64,000 nt of DNA from CAVSJJ01 sp963771015 (GTDB lineage: Bacteria > Actinomycetota > Actinomycetes > Actinomycetales > Dermatophilaceae), in NCBI GenBank assembly GCA_963771015.1, contig CAVYRN010000007.1, positions 323,698-387,697 of the forward strand, written 5' to 3'. Position numbers and translations under genes: made by a program. The first letter of the stretch is position 1; each line of letters begins with the position of its first letter. Below, in pieces: positions 32,624-41,792 of the stretch. The notes below the pieces were generated by a model. That model saw nothing but the letters and a program-made list of their open reading frames with translations, searched no databases and was not told the origin of the DNA.

Positions 32624-34284
32624 GCGCTCCCCTCGTCGTCCCGGCCCGGGAAGAGCCCGTCGGGCATGCCCTTGCCGTCCCAGCTGAGCAGGTTGACCCG
32701 CCCGCGCTTGTCGCCGCCGCCGACGAGCTCGTCGCTGGTCTGGCGCTCGCGCAGCATCTGGAAGTTCTCGACGGCGACCGGGGTCAGGGCGCCCGAGCTC
32801 TCGCCGAACGGCCCGGACCCGCCCATCCCCGGCCCGCCGTCGAAGTCGAGGGCACAGTCGGTGGCGAGCTCCTCGAGGGCGTGCGCCTGCTCGGCATGGG
32901 CCACCGGGATGACGTAGCGCTCCTCGTACTTGGCGATCGCCAGCAGCCGGAACATCTCGTACATCTGCTCCGCCTGCATGCCGACCGCCTCGGGGATCGA
33001 CTCGTCGGGGTCGCGGCCGAGGTTGATGTCGCGCATGAACGAGCGCATCGCCGCGAGCTTCTTCAGGACGGCGTCGACGGGGCGGATGTCTCCGGCGGTG
33101 AAGAGGTTCGCCAGGTAGCCGATCGGGATGCGCAGGGTGTCGATCGCGGCGAACAGGTTGTCCCGGTCCTCGCCGTCGTGCCCGGTGTTGCTCACCGCGT
33201 CGACGACCGGCGACAGCGGCGGGATGTACCAGACCATCGGCATGGTGCGGTACTCCGGGTGCAGCGGCAGGGCGACCCGGTAGTCCATGATCAGCCGGCG
33301 CACCGGAGAGCGCTGGGCCGCCTCCACCCAGTCCGCCGGTATGCCGGCCCGCTCGGCCTCGCGCTGGACCTGAGGGTCGAAGGGGTCGAGGAACACCGAG
33401 CGCTGCGCCTCGTAGAGGTCATGGTCGTCCTCGACGGACGCTGCCTCCAGGACCCGGTCGGCGTCATAGAGCATGAGGCCGATGTAGCGCAGCCGGCCGA
33501 CGCACGTCTCCGAGCAGACGGTCGGGATGCCGACCTCGATGCGGGGGTAGCAGAAGGTGCACTTCTCGGCCTTGCCGGTCTTGTGGTTGAAGTAGACCTT
33601 CTTGTAGGGGCACCCCGAGATGCACATCCGCCAGCCGCGGCACCGGTCCTGGTCGACGAGCACGATGCCGTCCTCGGCCCGCTTGTAGATCGCCCCGCTC
33701 GGGCAGGACGCCGCACAGCTGGGGTTGAGGCAGTGCTCGCAGATCCGCGGCAGGTAGAACATGAACGTCTTCTCGAACTCGAGGCGGACCGAGTCCTCGA
33801 TCCCCTTGAGCATCTCGTCCTTGGCCGCATGCTCCTGGGAGCCGCCGAGGTCGTCGTCCCAGTTGGCCGACCAGGAGACGTTGATCGGCTTCCCCGAGAT
33901 GAGCGAGTGCGGCCGGGCGACCGGGAAGTGCTTCTGCGCCGGGGCGTTGAGCAGCGTCTCGTAGTCGTAGGTCCACGGCTCGTAGTAGTCCTGGATGCTC
34001 GGCATCTTGGGGTTGGAGAAGATCGTCGCCAGCTTGTGGAACCGGCCGCCACCGCGCAGGGTGAGCCGCCCGTTGCCCTTGCGGGCCCAGCCGCCGCGCC
34101 ACTTCTCCTGGTCCTCGTAGCCGCGTGGGTAGCCCAGCCCGGGGCGGGTCTCGACGTTGTTGAACCAGACGTACTCGGTGCCGGTCCGGTTGGTCCACGC
34201 CTGCTTGCAGGTCACCGAGCAGGTGTGGCACCCGATGCACTTGTCCAGGTTCATGACCATCGCCATCTGGGCCATGACTCGCAT
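32620..34284 (-). CDS. narH: Nitrate reductase beta subunit (iron-sulfur)
   Basis: Electron-transfer subunit of 554 residues with four cysteine groups for three [4Fe-4S] and one [3Fe-4S] centre. The first is CIGCHTCSVTC at 16-26; then CEHCLNPSCAASCPSG; then CRGWRMCISGCP, where Trp replaces one cysteine as in the [3Fe-4S] site; then CTFCYPR with CSETCVG. It links NarI hemes to the NarG active site on the cytoplasmic face. ATG 34284 has AAGGAGAG seven bases upstream. It follows narG after 29 bases and overlaps narJ. Confidence 0.94.
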   Translation of the reverse strand: MRVMAQMAMVMNLDKCIGCHTCSVTCKQAWTNRTGTEYVWFNNVETRPGLGYPRGYEDQEKWRGGWARKGNGRLTLRGGGRFHKLATIFSNPKMPSIQDYYEPWTYDYETLLNAPAQKHFPVARPHSLISGKPINVSWSANWDDDLGGSQEHAAKDEMLKGIEDSVRLEFEKTFMFYLPRICEHCLNPSCAASCPSGAIYKRAEDGIVLVDQDRCRGWRMCISGCPYKKVYFNHKTGKAEKCTFCYPRIEVGIPTVCSETCVGRLRYIGLMLYDADRVLEAASVEDDHDLYEAQRSVFLDPFDPQVQREAERAGIPADWVEAAQRSPVRRLIMDYRVALPLHPEYRTMPMVWYIPPLSPVVDAVSNTGHDGEDRDNLFAAIDTLRIPIGYLANLFTAGDIRPVDAVLKKLAAMRSFMRDINLGRDPDESIPEAVGMQAEQMYEMFRLLAIAKYEERYVIPVAHAEQAHALEELATDCALDFDGGPGMGGSGPFGESSGALTPVAVENFQMLRERQTSDELVGGGDKRGRVNLLSWDGKGMPDGLFPGRDDEGSA

Positions 34285-34313
34285 GTGTCTCTCCTTCGCG
34301 TCGTCGCGGCTGG

Positions 34314-37300
34314 TCAGTACTGGACGTCCTGCGAGCGACGACGGATCATCGTCACCTCGTCGCGGTTGTTGCCCGTCGGGCCCAGATAGTTGAAGGCGAA
34401 GGACAGCTGGGCGTACCCGCCGATGATGTGGCTCGGCTTCATGAGGATCCGGGTCAGGGAGTTGTGGATGCCGCCCCGACGGCCGTTGGTCTCGGTGAGC
34501 GGGACGTCGATGAGCCGGTCCTGGGCATGGTGCATGTACACCGTTCCCTCGGGCATCCGGTGGCTGACGATGGCCCGGGCGACGACGACGCCGTTGCGGT
34601 TGACCGCCTCGACCCAGTCGTTGTCGTGGACACCGATCTTGGCGGCGTCCTGGTCCGAGATCCACACCGTCTGCCCGCCGCGCGACAGCGAGAGCATGAA
34701 GAGGTTGTCCTGGTACTCGGAGTGGATCGACCACTTGTTGTGCGGGGTGAGGTAGCGCACGGAGACGCCCAGCGCGTTGCTCTCGCCGAGGGCGGTCTCC
34801 CCGAACAGCTCGGTCATGTTGAGCGGAGGGCGGAAGGTGGGCAGGCACTCGCCGAGCTCGATCATCCAGTCGTGGTCGAGATAGAAGTGCTGGCGCCCGG
34901 TCAGGGTGTGCCACGGCTTGAGCCGCTCGACGTTGATGGTGAACGGGCTGTACCGTCGGCCGCCCGTCTCCGAGCCCGACCACTCCGGCGAGGTGATGAC
35001 CGGCACCGGCGCGGCCACCGTGTCCGCGAAGGTGATCCGCTTGCCCTCGTGCTCGGCGGCGAGGTCGTGCAGCAGCCGGCCGGTGCGCCTCTCGAGGACC
35101 TTGAAGCCCTGGGTGGCGAGGTGGCCGTTGGTCGTCCCCGCGAGCGCCATGATCGCCTCGGCGGCGTTGATCCCGGTGCGCAGCGAGGGGCGGCCGTCCG
35201 CGACGCCGCCGTGGACGACGCCGTTCTTGCCCTTGAGGTACTCGACCTCCGTGCTGACGTCGATGGTGATCGCCTTGTGTGTCGTCCCCAGCGTGTCCAG
35301 GAGCGGGCCGAGGGCGGCCATCTTGTCGGCGACGGCGGCGTAGTCACGCTCGACGACGACGAGCTTGGGCATCGTCACACCCGGCACCGGCTCGCACTCC
35401 CCGTCCTTCCAGTCCAGGACCCGGCCGTGCGGCGTCGCCATCGCGTCGGGGGTGTCGTGCAGCAGCGGCACGGCGACGACGTCCTTGCGGGTGCCGAGGT
35501 GGGTGCGGGCCAGCTCGGAGAAGACCTTCGCGATCTCCTGGAAGGCGTCCCAGTCGGTCTTGCTCTGCCACGGTGGAGCGATCGCGGGGTTGAACGAGTG
35601 GATGAACGGGTGCATGTCCGTGGTGTTGATGTCGTGCTTCTCGTACCACGTGGCGGCGGGCAGGACGACGTCGGAGAAGATCGTCGAGCTCGTCATCCGG
35701 AAGTCCAGGGTGAGCAGGAGGTCGAGCTTGCCCTCGGGCGCCTTGTCCCGCCAGAGAAGGTCCCTGGGCCGCTGGTGCTCCGGCGTCTCCTGCGCCGTGA
35801 CGGCATGGTCGGTGCCCAGCAGATGCTTGAGGAAGTACTCGTCGCCCTTGGCCGAGGAGCCGAGCAGGTTGGCCCGCCACATCATCAGCACCCGTGGCCA
35901 GTTCTCCTCGGCGTCCGGGTCCTCGACGGCGAACCTCAGCCGACCGGCCTTGAGCTCGTCGACGACGTAGTCGCCCACCGGCCTGCCGGAGGCCTCCGCG
36001 TCGTCGGCCAGGGTCATCGGGTTGCGGTCGAAGGTCGGGTAGGACGGCATCCAGCCGAGCCGGGCCGACTTGGCCCACAGGTCCGCCGTCGTCAGCCCGG
36101 CGAAGGCCCCGTTGCCGGCCGCCCCGCCGGCGAGCGCGTCAGCGGCATACGTGTCGTAGCGCCACTGGTCGGTGCCGGTGTACCAGTAGCCGGTCTGGAC
36201 CATCTGTCGAGGCGGCCGCGACCAGTCCAGGCCGAACGCCAGCTGGGCCCAGCCGGTGATCGGTCTGGCCTTCTCCTGGCCGACGTAGTGGGCCCAGCCG
36301 CCGCCGTTGCGCCCCTGGCACCCGGTGATCGTCGTGAGCATGAGCATCGTCCGGTAGATGAGGTCGGAGTGGTACCAGTGGTTGGTCCCGGCGCCCATGA
36401 GGATCATCGACCGGCCCTTCGTGTCCGCGGCGTTCTGGGCGAACTCGCGGGCGATGCGGGCGACCTGCGCGGCCGGCACCGAGGTGATCTCCTCCTGCCA
36501 GGCCGGGGTGTACGGCACCTCCGGGTCGTCGTACCCGGTCGGCCAGCGCCCCGGCAGTCCGTCCCGGCCGACCCCGTACTGGGCCAGCATGAGGTCGAGG
36601 ACCGTCGTGACGAGGTACTCGCCGACCCGGCGCACGGGCACCCCGCGCTCGATGAGCGTTCCCGCCGAGCCCGGCAGGTCGAACCGCGGCAGCTCCACCG
36701 TGGCCGACTCGCCGGCGGCACCGGCATACATGGTGAGCGACGGCTGGATCTCACCGAGGTCGAGGTTCCACTGGCCGATCCCCTCGTCGCCGAACCGGTG
36801 ACCGAGCGAGCCGGGCGGGACGACCGGGGCGCCGGTTGCCTCGTCCCACAGCACCGGCTTGAACATCGCGTTCTCCGAGGTGCTCTCCGGTCCGTCGAGG
36901 TCGCCCGCGACGAGGAACTTGCCCGGTCGGTGACGCCCGTTCTCGCCCTCCTCGAGGGCGACGAGGTAGGGCAGGTCGGTGTAGGTGCGGACGTAGCTCT
37001 CGAAGTAGTCGACCTGCCGGTCGACGAAGAACTCCCTGAGGACGACGTGCCCCATCGCCATGCCGAGCGCCGCGTCGGTGCCCGGGGCCACGGGCAGCCA
37101 CTCGTCGGCGAACTTGACGTTCTCGGCGTAGTCGGGGCTCATGACGACGACCTTCTGGCCGCGGTACCTGGCCTCGGTCATCCAGTGGGCGTCCGGGGTG
37201 CGGGTGAGGGGGACGTTGCTGCCCCACATGACCAGGTATGCCGCGTCCCACCAGTCCCCCGACTCGGGCACGTCGGTCTGGTCGCCGAAGACCTGCGGGG

Positions 37301-38060
37301 AGGCCACCGGAAGGTCGGCGTACCAGTCGTAGAAGCTGAGCATGCAGGCACCGATGAGGGTGGTGAAGCGCGAGCCGGCGGCGTGGCTGACCATCGACAT
37401 CGCCGGGATCGGCGAGAAACCGGCGATCCGGTCCGGGCCCCATCGCTTGATCGTGTAGACCTGCGCGGCCGCGATGATCTCGGTCGCCTCGGCCCAGGAG
37501 GCACGAACCAGGCCGCCCTTCCCACGGGCACTCTTGTAGCGCCTGGCCTTCTCGGGGTCCTGCACGATCTCGGCCCAGGCGAGGACCGGGTCGCCCAGGC
37601 GCGCCTTGGCCTCGCGGAACATCTCCACGAGCACGCCGCGGACGTAGGGGTAGCGCACCCGGGTGGGCGAGTACGTGTACCAGGAGAAGGCCGCCCCCCG
37701 CGGGCAGCCGCGCGGCTCGTACTCGGGGCGGTCCGGGCCGGCGGTCGGGTAGTCGGTCTGCTGTGCCTCCCAGGTGATGATCCCGTCCTTGACGTAGACC
37801 TTCCACGAGCACGACCCGGTGCAGTTGACCCCGTGGGTGGACCGGACGACCTTGTCGTGGCTCCAGCGGTCGCGGTAGAAGGAGTCTCCCGAGCGACCGC
37901 CCTCGCGGTGCAGGGTGCGCCGGTCCGTCGAGACCTCGCCCCGGGTGAAGAAGCGACGGGTGCCGACGAGCGCCTCGGACAGGGGCCCGTCCAAACCGGG
38001 GCGTCCGCCGCTCGACCTGTCGTCCGTGGCGCTGCGCGATGACGTCGCCTGCTCGGTCAT
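34314..38060 (-). CDS. narG: Respiratory nitrate reductase alpha subunit
   Basis: Catalytic subunit of 1248 residues that reduces nitrate to nitrite at a bis-MGD molybdenum centre. The FS0 cluster ligands are His76, Cys80, Cys84 (THGVNCTGSC) and Cys119 (RGCPRG), with the same 4-4-35 spacing as Escherichia coli His50, Cys54, Cys58, Cys93. The Mo-ligand Asp lies in WYADLP. Length is typical. No Tat signal, as expected for cytoplasm-facing NarG. The ATG overlaps the stop of the upstream regulator gene (ATGA), making the regulator the first gene of the operon. The large open frame on the opposite strand is a codon-bias shadow. Confidence 0.95.
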   Translation of the reverse strand: MTEQATSSRSATDDRSSGGRPGLDGPLSEALVGTRRFFTRGEVSTDRRTLHREGGRSGDSFYRDRWSHDKVVRSTHGVNCTGSCSWKVYVKDGIITWEAQQTDYPTAGPDRPEYEPRGCPRGAAFSWYTYSPTRVRYPYVRGVLVEMFREAKARLGDPVLAWAEIVQDPEKARRYKSARGKGGLVRASWAEATEIIAAAQVYTIKRWGPDRIAGFSPIPAMSMVSHAAGSRFTTLIGACMLSFYDWYADLPVASPQVFGDQTDVPESGDWWDAAYLVMWGSNVPLTRTPDAHWMTEARYRGQKVVVMSPDYAENVKFADEWLPVAPGTDAALGMAMGHVVLREFFVDRQVDYFESYVRTYTDLPYLVALEEGENGRHRPGKFLVAGDLDGPESTSENAMFKPVLWDEATGAPVVPPGSLGHRFGDEGIGQWNLDLGEIQPSLTMYAGAAGESATVELPRFDLPGSAGTLIERGVPVRRVGEYLVTTVLDLMLAQYGVGRDGLPGRWPTGYDDPEVPYTPAWQEEITSVPAAQVARIAREFAQNAADTKGRSMILMGAGTNHWYHSDLIYRTMLMLTTITGCQGRNGGGWAHYVGQEKARPITGWAQLAFGLDWSRPPRQMVQTGYWYTGTDQWRYDTYAADALAGGAAGNGAFAGLTTADLWAKSARLGWMPSYPTFDRNPMTLADDAEASGRPVGDYVVDELKAGRLRFAVEDPDAEENWPRVLMMWRANLLGSSAKGDEYFLKHLLGTDHAVTAQETPEHQRPRDLLWRDKAPEGKLDLLLTLDFRMTSSTIFSDVVLPAATWYEKHDINTTDMHPFIHSFNPAIAPPWQSKTDWDAFQEIAKVFSELARTHLGTRKDVVAVPLLHDTPDAMATPHGRVLDWKDGECEPVPGVTMPKLVVVERDYAAVADKMAALGPLLDTLGTTHKAITIDVSTEVEYLKGKNGVVHGGVADGRPSLRTGINAAEAIMALAGTTNGHLATQGFKVLERRTGRLLHDLAAEHEGKRITFADTVAAPVPVITSPEWSGSETGGRRYSPFTINVERLKPWHTLTGRQHFYLDHDWMIELGECLPTFRPPLNMTELFGETALGESNALGVSVRYLTPHNKWSIHSEYQDNLFMLSLSRGGQTVWISDQDAAKIGVHDNDWVEAVNRNGVVVARAIVSHRMPEGTVYMHHAQDRLIDVPLTETNGRRGGIHNSLTRILMKPSHIIGGYAQLSFAFNYLGPTGNNRDEVTMIRRRSQDVQY

Positions 38061-38833
38061 GGCGCGGTCCCCTCGTCAAGGGTGCTGGACGTGAGGTGGA
38101 CGCGGCACAGGTCGGGGGTGACGAACGGCTCGAGACTGACGCCGACCGACGCCTCCCCGAGCGCCTCCATGGCCCCGGCGATCAGCCCGCGATGGATGCC
38201 ACACACGACGTCCTGGCGCGTGCGGGCCAGTTCCTGGAAAGGGCAGTGCGACAGCTCGATGTCGGCTGTACGTCCCCCGTGGACGAACCGGACGTCGGGG
38301 TGGTAGCCCCAGGTGGACAGGAACTCGACGAACTGCCCGACCTTGCCCATCCACTGGCCCGGCGACGTCGAGGGGGCCGAGCCCTCGGAGACGGGGTCAC
38401 TGACCGAGGAGAGGGTGTGCCGCTCGGCCCACTGTCGGCCGACCTCCTCGGGACTCGGCGGGAACGAGCGGGTCCCATCCACATAGCAGGAGTCGGCGAG
38501 GAGCTCGGCGAACATCCGGTAGGCCCGATCGTCGTCAGCGCCGGCCACGGCACCGGCCGTCGCGGCATACGTCGTCGGCGGCCGGCCGCGCCGACCTGGA
38601 GCGGCGGCGGCCAACCCTGGTGCGATCTGGGCGGCGGCCCGAAGCTGGTCGAGGTGGAAGCGCACCGTCGTGACATGCACGCCCAGCCGCCGCGCGAGCT
38701 CCGGTGCGCTGAGGCCGACCGCCCGGGTCGGTTCGCCGCGCCGAGCAGTCACCGGGAGCGAGCGAAGTGCCTCGAGGATCCCATCGCGTACCCCGGAGCC
38801 TGCCGTCGGTGATGTGGGACGCAGCGCAGACAT
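38057..38833 (-). CDS. SufR-like HTH regulator (nar operon, copy 2)
   Basis: Regulator of 258 residues, related to the one beside narK. The winged helix at about 10-75 (GLSAPELARRLGVHVTTVRFHLDQLRAAAQI) is followed by a linker and the sensor part CPFQELARTRQDVVC, GIH, and a later Cys in PDLC. This gives C-x13-C-x2-H and a Cys 31 residues on, matching its paralog and the SufR pattern. An iron-sulfur sensor is inferred. It is translated with narG through an ATGA overlap and has GAGGAG before its ATG. Divergent genes DUF2249 and an NnrS-like protein share its control region. Confidence 0.75.
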   Translation of the reverse strand: MSALRPTSPTAGSGVRDGILEALRSLPVTARRGEPTRAVGLSAPELARRLGVHVTTVRFHLDQLRAAAQIAPGLAAAAPGRRGRPPTTYAATAGAVAGADDDRAYRMFAELLADSCYVDGTRSFPPSPEEVGRQWAERHTLSSVSDPVSEGSAPSTSPGQWMGKVGQFVEFLSTWGYHPDVRFVHGGRTADIELSHCPFQELARTRQDVVCGIHRGLIAGAMEALGEASVGVSLEPFVTPDLCRVHLTSSTLDEGTAP

Positions 38834-38965
38834 CTCGGCTCCTCGCATCGGGATTAAGAGGAATAACGCGTGCACTCTACTCGGAGTCGGGGGGCGTGTC
38901 CTCCCCGTGAAGAGGCCCATTTCCGATCGATGCGACGGTTGGGCTAGTCTCATTCCGGTGTTTCA

Positions 38966-38981
38966 GAGGAGTTGTCTCCTC
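38966..38981. promoter_or_regulatory. Palindrome in nar divergent control region
   Basis: GAGGAGTTGTCTCCTC is a perfect 6-4-6 inverted repeat within the 215-base gap between the nar operon and the DUF2249 gene. A half-site CTCCTC-like copy recurs at 38996-39001. TAGTCT at 38945-38950 upstream may be a -10 box for the DUF2249 side. Candidate operator for the SufR-like regulator; no binding rule is known to me. Confidence 0.4.
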
Positions 38982-39048
38982 CAAAATATCGGCATCTCCT
39001 CCGCGGGTCGTCCGACCCGGCGAACCGCGACGACGAAAGGTGGCCCCC

Positions 39049-39345
39049 GTGCCTCACCCCGCTGACCTCGAGATCACCCCGGCACCGGGCGGCTGTGCCT
39101 GCGGGCATGACGAAGCGACCGTGCCCCGGCTCGACGCCCGTCAGCTCCCGCCCGCGATCCGGCATGGAGCCATCCTCGGAGCGGTCGGCTCGTTGCCGGT
39201 CGGCGGGGCGCTCGACCTCACCGCCCCGCACGACCCGGTGCCGCTCCTGGCCCAGATCGCCGAGCTCGAGGGTGGCGCCATCGCCGTGACGTACCTCGTG
39301 ACCGAACCCGAGGCGTGGACGTTGCGGCTGACCCGCACCCGATGA
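39049..39345 (+). CDS. DUF2249-domain protein
   Basis: A 98-residue protein with a DUF2249 domain, a small TusA-like alpha/beta fold. Typical sequence: LDARQLPPAIRHGAIL (about 26-41), LDLTAPHDPVPLLAQI (about 56-71), where HDPxPL is the family hallmark. Such proteins cluster with hemerythrins, NnrS and denitrification genes; the function is not proven. GTG 49 is preferred as start since AAAGGTGG lies just before it. Its stop overlaps the ATG of the NnrS-like gene, so the two are an operon, divergent from the nar operon. Confidence 0.75.
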   Translation: MPHPADLEITPAPGGCACGHDEATVPRLDARQLPPAIRHGAILGAVGSLPVGGALDLTAPHDPVPLLAQIAELEGGAIAVTYLVTEPEAWTLRLTRTR

Positions 39346-40724
39346 GCGGTACCGGCGCCACGGCACCGGCCGCCCGGGCCGCGACCCGAGGTCGGTGGGC
39401 CATGCGGGACTACCCGGTGACGGCCTGGTTCGTCCTCGCCGTGGCGCTGGTCATCCTCAACCCGGTGGTCCCGCATGCCGCCTGGCTGCTCATCCACGTG
39501 CTCATGCTGGGGGCGGCGACCCACTCGGTCATGGTGTGGAGCACGTACTTCGCGCAGGCGCTGCTCAAGACGCCGGACAGCCTCGACCCGCGGACCCGCC
39601 AGAACGCCCGCCTCTGGATCCTCTTCGCGGGGACGGTGGTCGTCCTCGTCGGGGTTCCGTCGGGTCGGTGGGAGGTGACGGCCGGCGGCGCCGGCCTCGT
39701 CGTCGTCGCCGTGACCTGGCATGCGTCCGCCCTGCTGAGGCGACTACGGGTCGGCCTTCCCTCCCGGTTCCGCGTCACCGTCCACTACTACCTCGCCAGC
39801 GCCTCCTGGCTCGTCGTCGGCGCCGTCCTCGGCTCGCTGCTGGCCACCGAGCCCGGCGAGTCATGGACCGGCCGGCTCCTCGTCGCCCATACCCTCGCGA
39901 TGGGCCTGGGCTGGCTCGGGCTGGCGATCGCCGGATCGCTCGTCACGCTGTGGCCGACCATGCTGCGCACGAGGATGGACGACCGGGCGGTGGCGTTGGC
40001 CGAACGGGCTCTGCCCGTCTTCGTCGTGGCCCTCGCCGTCACCGTCGGCGGCGCCTGCCTCGGGAGCCGGCCGCTCATCGTCCTCGGGCTGTGCGGGTAC
40101 CTCGCGGCCGCGCTCTGGTGGGGCCGGGCGCTCGCCCGCCCGGCGAGGAGACACCCCCCGCACCAGTTCTCGACGGTCTCCGTGACGGCCGGGCTCCTCT
40201 GGTTCCTCGCCGTTCCGCCGGCCGTCGCCGTTGCCGTGCTCCGCATGCCCGACTGGGCCCACCTCGAGGACGGCTACCGGGCGGCCGCCGTCGCGGTCGT
40301 GGGTGGCTTCGTCGGCCAGGTGCTGCTGGGGGCCATGTCGTTCCTCGTGCCGGCCGCCATCGGGGGTGGGCCGTCCGTCGTGCGGACCGCCCATGTGTTC
40401 TTCGACCGGTGGGCGGTCCCCCGCGTCCTGACCTGGAACGCGGGCCTGCTCTGCCTCGTCCTTCCCGTCGACGGTGCGCTCCGAGCGGCCGGCCTCGCCC
40501 TCGCGGGCGGGGCGGTCGCCGTCTTCGCCGCACTGGCGGCTCGGGCCGTCCTCGCCATGGCCCGCGCCCGGGGAGACCTCGAGCGACGGGTCCGCGAGGG
40601 GGAGGGCCTGCCGCGCCCGGGTGCCGCGCCGGGCATCACGTCGGTGTGGTCCTGGCGGGGTGTGGCCGTGGGAGCCGCCGTCGTCGCCGTCGTCCTGGTC
40701 GGTGCCGCCGTCACGTCGGGCTGA
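39342..40724 (+). CDS. NnrS-like polytopic membrane protein
   Basis: Membrane protein of 460 residues with 11-12 helices. Histidines sit inside helices in FRVTVHYYLASASW (about 148-161) and LLVAHTLAMGLGWLGLAIAG (about 177-196), the latter followed by LWPTM. The helix-buried histidines and the PTM turn recall NnrS and heme-copper oxidase relatives, which act in nitric oxide stress. Coupled by ATGA to the DUF2249 gene and placed beside the nitrate reductase operon, a role in handling NO made from nitrite is plausible. The call is by layout and context rather than by a diagnostic motif. Confidence 0.6.
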   Translation: MSGTGATAPAARAATRGRWAMRDYPVTAWFVLAVALVILNPVVPHAAWLLIHVLMLGAATHSVMVWSTYFAQALLKTPDSLDPRTRQNARLWILFAGTVVVLVGVPSGRWEVTAGGAGLVVVAVTWHASALLRRLRVGLPSRFRVTVHYYLASASWLVVGAVLGSLLATEPGESWTGRLLVAHTLAMGLGWLGLAIAGSLVTLWPTMLRTRMDDRAVALAERALPVFVVALAVTVGGACLGSRPLIVLGLCGYLAAALWWGRALARPARRHPPHQFSTVSVTAGLLWFLAVPPAVAVAVLRMPDWAHLEDGYRAAAVAVVGGFVGQVLLGAMSFLVPAAIGGGPSVVRTAHVFFDRWAVPRVLTWNAGLLCLVLPVDGALRAAGLALAGGAVAVFAALAARAVLAMARARGDLERRVREGEGLPRPGAAPGITSVWSWRGVAVGAAVVAVVLVGAAVTSG

Positions 40725-40736
40725 CCCTGCCCGACC

Positions 40737-41792
40737 TCAGGGCAGGAAGAGGCAGGAGTCGCCGAACTCGTGCCAGAGGTACCCCTTCGCCACGGCCGCG
40801 TCGTAGGCCCGCTGGGCGAGATCGGTCCCGGCGACCGACTCGACGAGATGCAGGTGTGAGGCGTCCGGGTCGTGCAGGCCGGTGACCAGGCCGGTCACGA
40901 CGCGCGGCGGGTGGCCCGGGCCGAGAACGAGGTCGGTCCACCCGGATGCCGCCACGACCCGCTCACCCTCGACGGCGGACTCCAGCGCCCGGGTCACCGT
41001 GGTTCCCACGGCGACGACCCGGCTGCCGCCGGTGCGCGTCCCGTTGACGAGGGCGGCCGTGCTCGCGGGGACCCGGAACCACTCCGCCTGCGGCGGCTCG
41101 CCGCTCTCCTGGGAGGAGACGCCGGTGTGCAGCGTCACCGGGGCGACCTGGACGCCGCGGGTGAGCAGGTCCATGACGAGATCGTGGGTGAACGGGCGCC
41201 CGGCGCTCGGCATCTCGGCGCTGCCCGGGTCCCGTGCGAAGACCGTCTGGTATGCCGCGAGCGGCAGCCGTCGGCCGAGGTAGCCGTAGGCGATCGGCCG
41301 GCCGCGACGGCGCAGGGTCCGCTTGAGGGCCGCGGGGCGCGAGACCTCGGCCAACCAGAGGCGGTTGCCGTCGTGGGTCGGTGAGGCCGCGCGGCCGGCA
41401 TGCGGCTCGATGAGGGCGATCTCGACCCGGTCGGCACGCAGCACGTCGCCGGGCCGGTGGTCCAGGACGGCGCGGGCACCGTCGGGGGCCGTACGGACCT
41501 CGACGACCCAGCGCGTCGGGGACACCTGCGTCGCGAGGTGGAGGACCCGCGGGCCGGCGGCGCACGCGACATCGAGCTCGGCCGCGACGGTGGCGGAGGT
41601 GTTGACGACGACGAGGTCGCCGGGACCAAGATGCTCGGCGAGCCGGGCGAAGTGGGTATGGGCGACGGGACCCTCTGCCGCCGCGACGAGGAGCCGCACC
41701 TCGTCGCGGCGCAGCCCACGGTCCTCGGGCGGCAGCCGGGCCGTGAGCTCGACGGCCCGGGCGAACCGGGTGTGTGGGGTGGCCAGGCTCAT
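40737..41792 (-). CDS. QueA-like tRNA ribosyltransferase-isomerase
   Basis: A 351-residue QueA-family protein. QueA moves the ribosyl part of S-adenosylmethionine onto preQ1 in tRNA to give epoxyqueuosine. Motifs present: DRGLRRDEVRLLVA (24-37), VVVNTSATVAAEL, PSAGRPFT, TLHTGVSS, SHLHLVESV and the C-terminal WHEFGDSCLFL. The last is almost invariant in QueA. No other queuosine gene is in the window, and the partner here is an SDR whose stop overlaps this start by four bases. The pair faces soxR across a MerR-type promoter, so the substrate may differ from canonical QueA. Confidence 0.8.
   Translation of the reverse strand: MSLATPHTRFARAVELTARLPPEDRGLRRDEVRLLVAAAEGPVAHTHFARLAEHLGPGDLVVVNTSATVAAELDVACAAGPRVLHLATQVSPTRWVVEVRTAPDGARAVLDHRPGDVLRADRVEIALIEPHAGRAASPTHDGNRLWLAEVSRPAALKRTLRRRGRPIAYGYLGRRLPLAAYQTVFARDPGSAEMPSAGRPFTHDLVMDLLTRGVQVAPVTLHTGVSSQESGEPPQAEWFRVPASTAALVNGTRTGGSRVVAVGTTVTRALESAVEGERVVAASGWTDLVLGPGHPPRVVTGLVTGLHDPDASHLHLVESVAGTDLAQRAYDAAVAKGYLWHEFGDSCLFLP

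Noticed and set aside
34428..38042. 1204-codon open frame antisense to narG, and similar long frames elsewhere (for example 4316-7885 on the minus strand, 49015-52791 on the plus strand)
   Set aside because: High GC leaves few stops in antisense frames. Their translations are repetitive in Arg, Gly and Pro, with no domain, and lie over genes with clear motifs.
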